A model generated the notes under the pieces. It had not been told where the DNA came from. It ran no database searches and was given only the letters and a program-made list of their open reading frames with translations. This document shows, piece by piece, positions 55,800-64,000 of a DNA stretch of 64,000 nt. This stretch comes from Liopterus haemorrhoidalis. Lineage: Eukaryota > Arthropoda > Insecta > Coleoptera > Dytiscidae. The stretch spans positions 6,344,924 through 6,408,923 of the forward strand of contig OZ020616.1 in assembly GCA_963971575.1 (NCBI GenBank), given 5' to 3'. A program made the position numbers and the translations under genes. Positions within the stretch are counted from its first letter, which is position 1, and each line of letters starts with the position of its first letter.

Positions 55800-57870
55800 A
55801 CCATAAACCAGTGGCGAAGGGAAACCTCCGCTAGACTTGCCCTCCCATAAAAAAAATAAAAAAAAGAAATTTTAAATTAATTTTTTTTTTTTTTAATATT
55901 TAGATAAATCTTCAAAAATACATCAAATGATGTTCTATACAAATTTTTGTCCATGGCTTGGTTGACAAGGTACGAATTAATTATCATGACCATGGAAACG
56001 TTACCTATAAGTATGAAAACCAGTGGCGAAGGGAAACCTCCGCTAGACTTGCCCTCCCATAAAAAATATATTTAAAAAAAAATGTAAATTAAAAAAAAAA
56101 TTTAAATATTTAGATAAATCTTCAAAAATACATCAAATTATGTTTTATACAAATTTTTGTCCAAGGCTTGCTTTACTAGTTACGAATTAATTAGCATGAC
56201 CATGGAAACGTTACATATGAGGAGCTTTTTTCCAAAAGGCAATTTCTGCTAAACTTCAACTTTTTAACTGGTGATGGCAGTGTGTTCTCTATTATCATAG
56301 CTAGTATTTGCATCTGTCATTTTTGTTCTAAATGCATTATTTTTGCTTTAAATTAATATTATATTTCATGGCTTGTTTTCAAATAGCAATTTCTACATGT
56401 TTTTATATTTTTAAAACGCAATATCTACATATTTTCAAATCAATCAAAATGATAATAACAATGAATCAATTGACGAAAATATAGATATTGAGTGTGATTG
56501 TATCGAAGAAGACATCGAAATTAAAATTTAACTTTTTTGTACTTTTATAAATTTGATGAGTTTTTTTGTACTTGTAAATTAATTTTTATAAGTATAAAGT
56601 TTCATTTCAACAATATGGTTATATTTTTTTACAAAATGCAAAATTTCTAATATTTTCTTTACAAAAAGCGCTATATAATATTTTTTTTTTTTCTAAGTGC
56701 TATTTCTTTTCACAATTTTTTTTTTCCTTCTTTAATGTGATTGTCATTATCTTTCAAATTTGCTCATTTATCTTTCAAGCATGTATAAATTATAGATATG
56801 ATAGAAATCCATTTTTAATAATTATATTAAAACAGTAATAAAAAACATCACTTTTCTCAAAATGACAATTTTACAGAAATTGCATTTTGGAAAAAAGCTC
56901 CTCATATAAGTATGAAAAAATTGAGATTTTAAATAATTTTAAAAAATTTTTTCGAAATTTTTCGTTTTATCAAAAAACGTCTCAAATAAAAATTATTAGT
57001 TATTGCATTTATAGTAACTTTTGTTCAATCAATTTTTTCGAAATATTTTTCTGTTGCTAAATATTCGCAAATATCTTAAAATCGACACGAGTAAACTCCC
57101 ATTTCTAGTCAACCGATTTTCATAAAAAACAATAGGGTTCTTCCTATTTAATAGGAGAATTTTTTAGTACCAGAACGAACTCTTTAAGTTAAACCGTTTT
57201 TGAGTTATCGTGTATACACACAGACAGACAGACAGACAGACACACACACACACACACATACGGACGGCACTTCGAAAATAGGTTTTTTGGATTCCCTGGA
57301 CCATGAAACGTGGTCATCCGTCAAAATCTCGACATCGAAAATTTTCGCGATTACAATACTTGCCCCTTATATATTAAGGTCGGGCAAGTAAAAATGAGAC
57401 TTTTTAAAAAAATTGAAATTTTAAATAATTTTACAAAAATTTTTCGCAGTTTTTCGTTTTATCAAAAAACGTCTCAAATAAAAGTTATTAGTAATTGCAT
57501 TTTTAGTAACTTTTGTTCAATAAATTTTTTCGAAATATTTTTTTGTTGCTAAATATTCGCAAAAATCTTAAAATCGACAGGAGTAAACTCCCATTTCTAG
57601 TCCACCGATTTTCATGAAAAACAATAGGGTTCTTCCCATTTAATAGGAGATTTTTTTAGTATCAGAACGAACTCTTTAAGTTAAACCGTTTTTGAGTTAT
57701 CGTGTATACACACAGACACACAGACACACACACACATACGGACGGCACTTCGAAAATAGGTTTTTTGGATTCCTTGGACCATGAAACGTGGTCATCCGTC
57801 AAAATCTCGACATCGAAAATTTTCGCGATTACAATACTTGCCCCTTATATATTAAGGTCGGGCAAGTAAA
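55800..57870 (-). repeat. Dispersed repeat R2, composite region
   Basis: Two tandem units of about 216 bp (start CCAGTGGCGAAGGGAAACCT at 55810 and 56024), then a MITE (56218-56904), then two tandem units of about 475 bp (56915-57392 and 57392-57870), each ending with TTGGATTCC(C/T)TGGACCATGA and GGTCGGGCAAGTAAAAA. CACA/CAGA tracts sit at 57220-57258 and 57709-57735. In reverse these match 96-440 and 5585-6480. Confidence 0.8.
56218..56904. mobile_element. TGAGGAGC MITE with TA duplication
   Basis: Inverted ends TGAGGAGCTTTTTTCCAAAA ... mirrored at the right, continuing to GCAATTTCTG; TA at 56216-56217 and 56905-56906. 687 bp. A coding-looking scrap at 56440-56530 reads NNNESIDENIDIECDCIEED and a stop, perhaps the acidic C-terminus of the lost transposase. 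The unit at 55810-56020 shows the empty site (GTTACCTATAAGTATGAAAA). Confidence 0.9.
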
Positions 57871-58700
57871 AAGGACAGGCAGGATTCAGACGAATTTCAC
57901 TCCAAGGGGTTATTCTTGAGGACTTATTACATGTGGTTTAGTTGACCCTGAGAGTAGAGGTATTCGAAAAGGTCCACACAGTGGTTCTGGAGGAGTAATA
58001 AAACAATTCTGTCCCTAACCAACCCTAACCAGTCGTTGATAACATAGAACTGCTCTGAGTAACACGAAAAATTATTTAATACCAAAAATAATTTTTATAC
58101 CAAACATAAATTAATAGGGGAAAATGTAGACTAAAATATTGCCAGTCTCTCTAGTTAATTTCAATATGTGGCTTGGTACATAATAAATTACCCGGTAGAC
58201 GGGTGATGTAAATTTTACAAATCCAATGTACAAATTGTAGGCGATGGTCGTTTTAATTTCTCAAAATATTAGTTTCTCCCCGAGGCAACCAAAATACATT
58301 GGGGTGAGAAACTACACACAAAATAATATTCGAATTAAAATTTTAGGAATCTAAGTTAACAAAATGGCAAAAAATACAATGTGCGCACGCACAGGGTCTC
58401 AAATGTGCGGACCGTCAAAATGCAATTGAAAAAATGAAATTTGTACTTACGCATTCCATGAAACATACAAAAACATACTATATACTGGAATACAGATACA
58501 AAAGTTGGCTTCAATCATCCACAATCGGACCATACAATTTTCTGGTGGAATCACCGATGTTGGTTGATTACTGGCCCAACTTCTGGAGTGGTTTGGGTCC
58601 TCCTGGTTCATGTCTAGTTATTTGGCAGTAACAAATTTACGCTACTTGAGAACTTTTTATATAGATATTTTTGACTGAGAAAATATCAAAATATAGGAAC
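57871..58700. other. No gene seen
   Basis: Anonymous DNA; nothing recognised, including the open stretch 58434-58631. Confidence 0.5.
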
Positions 58701-58703
58701 ATA

Positions 58704-59420
58704 GAGAATAAATCTGCAAAATATTGTTCATATCGGTCAAAGGATATAGGAGTGTCTAGAATTTATTGTTTATGCATACAAAATCATAGTCATTTCTATA
58801 ATTAATTATATTTGTAAATTCTTAGAGAATAAATCTGCAAAATATTGTTCATATCGGTCAAAGGATATAGGAGTGTCTAGAGTTTCATGTTTATGTCTAA
58901 AACCTTAGACGTTTCTATATTTAATTTTATCCGCATTTTTTTATAGAATAAATCTGCAAAATATTGTTCATATCGGTCAAAGGATATAGGAGTGTCTAGA
59001 ATTTATTGTTTATGCATACAAAACCATAGTCATTTCTATAATTAATTATATTTGTAAATTCTTAGAGAATAAATCTGCAAAATATTGTTCATATCGGTCA
59101 AAGGATATAGGAGTGTCTAGAGTTTCATGTTTATGTCTAAAACCTTAGACGTTTCTATATTTAATTTTATCCGCATTTTTTTATAGAATAAATCTGCAAA
59201 ATATTGTTCATATCGGTCAAAGCATATAGAAGTGTCAAGAGTATTTCGTTTATGCCTACGAAATCCTAGACATTTCTGTATGTAACTATATTCGTAGATT
59301 ATTGGAGAATAAATCTGCAAAATATTGTTCATATCGGTCAAAGGATATAGGAGTGTCTCGAGTTTCTTGTTAATGCCTATGAAATCGAACGAATCGTCCC
59401 GAATCATCACGACCGGACGA
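58704..59420. repeat. Satellite-like array, 120-bp monomers in 240-bp dimers
   Basis: Six monomers start with GA(GA)ATAAATCTGCAAAATA at about 58704, 58825, 58943, 59065, 59183 and 59305. Each contains TTCATATCGGTCAAAGGATA and TAGGAGTGTCTAGA. Monomers alternate between type A (TTTATGCATACAAAATCATA) and type B (TTTATGTCTAAAACCTTAGA). Dimers 58704-58943 and 58944-59183 are almost identical, while the last two monomers are diverged, i.e. a higher-order repeat with a decayed edge. Confidence 0.93.
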
Positions 59421-59532
59421 ACAGACAGGATTAAGCTCTTTATATTATAGGGCTTATTAATCGAGCTTAAGGCTTGTATTGCTCGAATACAAAAATACTA
59501 AAAATAAAGTAAAAATATCACAGCAATGATAA

Positions 59533-60664
59533 CACTGGTCAACAAATTTAAACTTTTTTTTTTGCTGACTTAGATCTCATTTTTAACTAATTTTGGGGTG
59601 CTGATTTCAAAAATGTTAACAGTATCGGCCTATCACGTCAAATTTTTGTTCTATCTTGTTTTTTGTGTTTGTGAGACAGCAGAGCGAGAGATAAGCATTG
59701 GAAAAATTGGCCGGTGAGAATAGATTTAAATGTTGGAGACCCAAACATAATACACGAACCTTTGGTGGAGCGAAAAAAAATCATTCCCCCCCCCCCCTCT
59801 TCATATTAAACTGGGTCTAATGAAGCAGTATGTAAAAGGGTTGAACAAAGATGGTGACTGTTTCAAATATATATCTGAAACATTTCAAAGTCTCAGTAAT
59901 GAGAAGCTAAAAGCTGGCATTTTTGACGGACCACAAACTAGAAAATTAGTGAATGATCCACATTTCACTGTACATACGGATGATATGGAGAAGAATGCAT
60001 GGCAGTCTTTCGTAGCGCTCATCAAATATTTTCTTGGGAATAAAAAAGCCGAAAACCATGTGGAGGTCGTTGAAAATTTGATTGAAAATTATCATCATCT
60101 GGGGTACAACATGAGCGTGAAACTTCATTTTTTAAACAGTCATCTTGACAAATTTTCTGTCAATCTTGGATATGTTAGTGATGAACAGGGTGAACGTTTC
60201 CATCAGGATTTAAAAGAGATGGAGAGACGTTATCAAGAAAGGTGGGATACTCACATGATGGCTGACTACTGCTGGAGTATTAAAAGAGACTTATCGAGAA
60301 TGGTGCACTCCAGAAGATCTTACAAATGACCATTTAATCCTTAAATTATTTTTTATTTTTATTTTAACACTCCAATGCATTAAAATGTAATTAAAACTGT
60401 TCTCATTTTCTTTCTTTCACTATAAATAAAATTTTAAGAATATTTTCTAAATATTAGTAGTCTATATTGTTCGCCAAATTTGTACCAATTACAGTATCGA
60501 CGTCTAAAATAAAAAGATAAAAGCATTATATGGCCGAAAATATGTATTTGTTGTAGAGCAAAAATCTGATGTGATACGCAAGAAGTGATATTTGAGTTCA
60601 GCAGCATCAAATTAGTAAGAAACAAGTCTTAGATGTAAGTCAGCAAAAATTGTGTTGACCAGTG
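59533..60664 (+). mobile_element. TIR element (CACTGGTCAACA) carrying an uncharacterised protein
   Basis: Left end CACTGGTCAACAAATTTAAA, right end (reversed) CACTGGTCAACACAATTTTT, followed on both sides by TTTTGCTGACTTA(G/C)ATCT at similar depth. TAA flanks both sides (59530-59532, 60665-60667). CACTG ends with a 3-bp duplication fit CACTA/EnSpm-like elements; a TWA duplication would also fit PIF/Harbinger. The only coding inside is the fragment at 59632-60329. Confidence 0.8.
59632..60329 (+). pseudogene. Uncharacterised multicopy animal protein, C-terminal part
   Basis: Reading from 59632: SCFLCL, TGA at 59671-59673 where relatives have Trp, DSRARDKHWKNWPVRIDLNV, GDPNIIHEPLVERKKII, a run of 12 C that shifts the frame, then HIKLGLMKQYVKGLNKDGDC, AWQSFVALIKYFLGNKKAEN, LGYNMSVKLHFLNSHLDKFS, YVSDEQGERFHQDLKEMERR, HMMADYCWSIKRDL and a stop. 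I recall this sequence type (CFLCLWDSR ... EQGERFHQD ... MMADYCW) as a high-copy, unnamed protein in many insect and other animal genomes; no catalytic motif is known to me. The surrounding inverted repeats suggest it is a transposon protein. The 510-bp open part from 59820 is uninterrupted. Confidence 0.8.
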
Positions 60665-61467
60665 TAATCTTAACCACTAGCATTCCTATTAGCTTGTTTT
60701 AGATATTTTCCTGCCTAATAAGTAGTAATACGTTATAAATTTTCCTCTTCGTGATATGTACAAGATATTTAAGCTTTCATAACTAAATGGTAAGAATAAG
60801 TTCTCGTTCCTTCTCCAAACTCTTATATATTACATCACAAATATAAATATACAATCATAAATTCAAATATGATTTATCATTTCAAATTACAAAAAGGTGT
60901 GCGTTATTTTAATTAAATTTAAACAAAAATTCACGTTTCAATCCATAGGTCATTAAACTCAACATCCGTAAAAAAAGACTAGGTACCAATGATTTAATAG
61001 ACAAGTTTATTTGAAAATGTTTTTGCAGTATTTTTTATTGTTATAAGTGTCGTAAATTGTAGTAAATATATGTAAATAACAAAAGGAAATGTGGGCGAGA
61101 AATATATTTGAACAAACAAATGATCAGAATATAATTTGATTTGCAGATCATATTTAAATTTTTGTTAACAAGGTTGATATTTGTAGTAGATGAGTCATTG
61201 GGTGAGAACAGCAAGAGCAGTTGCTGACAGTTAGCACTTAAGCTGTTTACCCTGCATTATAATTGTTTATTAATCAGAATAATTCTTGAATGAAGCGGGC
61301 TTCATTCAAGCGGGTTTCATGAAACATTCCTATATCTAGTTGTAATTTTAAAACTAGATATAAGTTAGGTGCTTTGTTGAAAATAAATTCATTCTGGCTA
61401 TAGCTAAATCGAGTTTTAAGTCATATTCGAGTTTTAAATCGTATTTGACAGGTACAAAATTATAATA
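60665..61467. other. No gene seen
   Basis: Anonymous AT-rich DNA. A short direct repeat, AAGCGGG(C/T)TTCAT, lies at 61295-61320. Confidence 0.5.
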
Positions 61468-61874
61468 CAGTCTGTTTCAAACGCTTAGGCGGAACTAAAT
61501 GGGAATTTCGTTCTTTTAGGTTGTCACGACAAGGGACTTTGCTTGGGTTATTTCATTTTTCATGTTGGACTGTCAAAATTTAAAATTACAACAATGAAAC
61601 CATGGAAACGAATGACCTATGTCAAAATTAAATTATTTTTTTATATATTTTAATGACAAAAAAATTAATAAATGGGAAATTTGTATTAAGAATGACATAA
61701 AAAATCAAAATATAAAGAAAATGACAATTTAAAATGATATTAACCTTAACCAAAAAATGTGTATTGTAAGTATGATTTACAAAGCTTAAACAAAACGGTC
61801 GAAAAGCACGATTTAAACGATGAAAGTAACTAGATTGCAAAATTTAGTTCCGCTTAACCGTTTGGAACAGACTG
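61468..61874. mobile_element. pogo-like MITE with TA duplication
   Basis: Ends CAGTCTGTTTCAAACGCTTA and, reversed, CAGTCTGTTCCAAACGGTTA, then GCGGAACTAAAT at both sides; TA at 61466-61467 and 61875-61876. 407 bp, no coding. Confidence 0.88.
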
Positions 61875-62026
61875 TAGATGGACAGTTTTAGTAGCGATAT
61901 AGAGTGGTAAAATTAGAAGCTTACATTAATTATTCAATCCAATTATTTTTAAAAATATAATAAGTATAAAATCAATAAATAAATAAAATACTCGGTTAGG
62001 TTCACAAATTTAATGTTACTCTATAC

Positions 62027-62105
62027 CAGTGGTCTTCAAACTTTTTCGAGTCGTGGAACCCTTTACAATTTTCCGTGGAACCCAAAAAAAAGGTTGATTC
62101 CTATG
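62027..62105 (+). mobile_element. hAT-type left terminus, truncated
   Basis: CAGTGGTCTTCAAACTTTTT and GTCGTGGAACCC recall hAT MITE ends such as 17708-18252. The sequence is cut by R8 copy 2 at 62106 and no right end is found. It is itself inserted in a relative of the repeat end at 3467-3515. Confidence 0.6.
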
Positions 62106-62280
62106 CAGGGTAACCAGATTTTCAATTGAGGTACCACTAAGATTGAAAAAAAAAAAATTTGTAAATACAGTATATTTTATTAAATTTTGCTCACCTCCAA
62201 AAAGGTGAGCAAAAAAAAGGTCCTCACCTCCAAAATCCAAGTTATGAGCAAAAACATAGGTCTCCTCTAAACTACAAAAC
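62106..62280 (+). repeat. Dispersed repeat R8, copy 2 (uninterrupted)
   Basis: CAGGGTAACCAGATTTTCAA, an A run, AAATACAGTATATTTTATTA (the site where the MITE sits in copy 1), then GCTCACCTCCAAAAAGGTGAGC-type hairpin units. Reverse match to 8346-8483 plus 8843-8914. Confidence 0.75.
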
Positions 62281-62479
62281 TTTCTAACACTCAAAAACTA
62301 AAATAGTTTCGAATCATTATGTAAGCGTAATTTTCACACTGCAGTAATTCGCACATACTCGACAAAATACTACTCTTGTCATAGTATAGAAGCTAATTCC
62401 ACAACATCCTAATATATTCAATGTCAATATAAGCAATGTCCTAATATATTCCTACAGATAATATAGAACTATGGTATCC

Positions 62480-63010
62480 GTTATTCTATATACTTATATA
62501 ATAGAAATATACTTACATAATAAAGAGATTAAGAATGAAGAAAAAGCAAAAATAGGGGTTAAAAAAAAATGTTGTAGAGAAAGAGAACATAGAGACAGAC
62601 AGAGAAAAGTAAGCAGTCAATGGGAAGGAAAAAGAAATTTTTTTACCAAAGAGCTGTTCGACCACGGGAGTAGAAAGAGTGACAATAGCAGAAGAAATAG
62701 AACAAGGACAGGCGATAGTGAACATAATAATTGAGAAAACTAGAGATACAATTCCACATTTAGGGATAATTAATACGTAGTGGGTACCTAGATATTTAGG
62801 AAAGAGAGGAAGGCAGAAAGAATAGATGCAAGGTTTTAATGAGGAAGAGCGAGCAAATAAGTTTGGTTAAAAAGGAAGAACTGATGTGCCAAAGCTGCCG
62901 CAGGGAAGCGAAACGTTAGAGCATTTAATAGAGGGGTTGTGCGAGACTGAAGGAAAAAAATAATAAAGGAACTGGGTTCTTGCGTGATTCTGGAACAGGA
63001 ATATCGTGGA
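62480..63010 (+). pseudogene. LINE C-terminal fragment
   Basis: Plus-strand frames read KKCCREREHRDRQRKVSSQW, EGKRNFFTKEL, then in shifting frames EKTRDTIPHLG, NEEERANKFG, RSETLEHLIEGLC and SGTGISWIKTF. These fit the C-terminal region of the same LINE family as 27184-28340 (CW-E---, ARFRCGNEER, Cys cluster, W-----). Numerous frameshifts and stops. Confidence 0.65.
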
Positions 63011-63019
63011 TAAAAACAT

Positions 63020-64000
63020 TTCGAATTAAAAAAATTGATGTGAAGTGTGAATTTTCACACATTTCAGGGTTTTGCAGGTATTTAGTAAGTGAATGATGAT
63101 TATTTGGGGTGCCAAAACAAATTTTATGACAAAATATTTTTTTATGAATTTTAATTCGAATGCCTATTACCATTATTTAAGTTTTTAAAGATGTGCAGTA
63201 TTTTTTTTTTTATATATCAAGGTTCATTAAGATTTTGAAAATTGCGCCTATGGCTTCCATTGGTTGTTTTTAGTCATAGCTCCTCCCCTTTGATTTCGTG
63301 TACATTCAAATATATAATTAAATTATAATTTCAACAATTTCCACTGGTTATTAAATTTACGCTATTAAAAATTAAATGCAACAATTGCCAAAATATAATT
63401 AAAATTTTGAAAAAATAATTTAAACAATATAAAAATGCAAAAAATAAATAAAAAATAATATTGTCTCCTCACGTAGGACTCGAACATGAGTCCGATCACG
63501 AATTCTTGGACAGAACGCAAGTATCTTAGCCACAGCACCAAGAAACACGTTACTGTTGAGCGTATTATATAACTATAAGTTGTCAACATTATTAGCAAAA
63601 AAACACAAAAAATGCTTTTTTTTCCAAAAACATAATCTGATCAAAAATTCCTGTTGAACTATTCCGGTTCACACCAATGTACATTACTTAGAATTTTTTC
63701 AGATTTTTAGTTTAAACCATCTGGGCTACAGGGTGTGGGACAAAATTTTTTTTGCACAATATTGGCAAAAATCGCTTCAAAATAATTTATTTTGGAAAAA
63801 TAAAAATTTGATCGTTAATTCACGTACCAAGGGCTTTCATTTGATACCCTACTCAGAATTTAAAAAAAAAATTTTTTTTTTCGATGAGCACATATTTGTT
63901 TATATTTTTAGGGGGATATGTTTTTTAGATGTTTTGGTATTTTTCCTATGTGCGGGTCAACGAGTTGTATAAGCATGCCAAATTTCAACTCTCTAGGTTT
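63020..64000 (+). repeat. Dispersed repeat R3, copy 4 (runs off the window)
   Basis: Same order as copies 1 and 2: AATTGATGTGAAGTGTGAAT hairpin end, AGGGTTTTGCAGGTATTTAG, TTGCGCCTATGGCTTCCATT, tRNA-like middle (63462-63545), TTCCTGTTGAACTATTCCGG, GGGGGATATGTTTTTTAGAT. It begins directly after the LINE fragment. Confidence 0.87.
63462..63545 (-). other. tRNA-like segment of R3 copy 4
   Basis: Minus strand: TTGGTGCTGTGGCTAAGATA (A-box-like) and CTCATGTTCGAGTCCTACG (B box GTTCGAGTCC), then GAGGAGACA as in copy 1. A to B distance is longer than in copy 3, like a class II tRNA. Confidence 0.55.

Noticed and set aside
58010..58035. Telomere-like CCCTAACCAACCCTAACC
   Set aside because: Two imperfect units only, not the insect TTAGG array, and no continuation.

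Overview
This window reads as AT-rich, non-coding eukaryotic DNA from an arthropod, most likely an insect. The evidence is the many Tc1/mariner, hAT, piggyBac and non-LTR retrotransposon remains of insect type, tRNA-derived SINE-like heads, TCTG/CAGA microsatellites and homopolymer runs. No bacterial or plant features are seen. The order cannot be fixed by eye; several repeat and LINE types recall hemipteran or hymenopteran genomes. No host gene is convincingly present. The only weak host-exon candidate is a 29-codon GC-rich stretch at 55592-55681, and it has a transposon explanation too.

Layout. 1-9.5 kb: TCTG-bearing repeat family R2, a mariner relic, repeat R1, a CCCGG minisatellite, a piggyBac deletion derivative with TTAA duplication (5726-6215), a pogo-like MITE (6493-7077) and a hAT-type MITE nested in an older repeat (8484-8842). 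9.6-20.4 kb: a hammerhead-ribozyme-like motif (9630-9674), a mariner split by a non-LTR retrotransposon (10290-12654), another mariner (15306-16170), a hAT MITE (17708-18252) and nested R1/MITE copies. 20.8-29 kb: a foldback MITE, remains of at least five LINE 3' ends, a hAT MITE (24799-25397), a 151-bp triple repeat and a Gypsy gag scrap. 30-41.6 kb: two related mariners (one split by a 983-bp TIR element), a DD41D-type deletion derivative, and a three-layer nest at 40016-41265. 42.6-49.9 kb: R3 repeats with tRNA-like inserts, a LINE interrupted by R3, a near-intact DD41D transposon (47077-48344), and a 1-kb hAT MITE with CATCGATG arrays. 51-64 kb: repeats R4 and R2, two LINE fragments, a 120/240-bp satellite, a TIR element carrying a widespread uncharacterised protein (59533-60664), and more R3.

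How it fits together. The window records repeated insertion into earlier insertions. In several cases a second copy of the host repeat inside the same window shows the uninterrupted site (R2 for piggyBac and the TGAGGAGC MITE; R8 for the 8484 MITE), so boundaries and target-site duplications can be read directly. The only transposase that looks close to complete is the DD41D protein at 47183-48229; the longest uninterrupted retrotransposon frames are the reverse-transcriptase fragments at 11346-12299 and 53253-54350. Everything else is decayed or non-autonomous. R1 to R5 and R8 are names used here for repeat families defined only by similarity between copies in this window.
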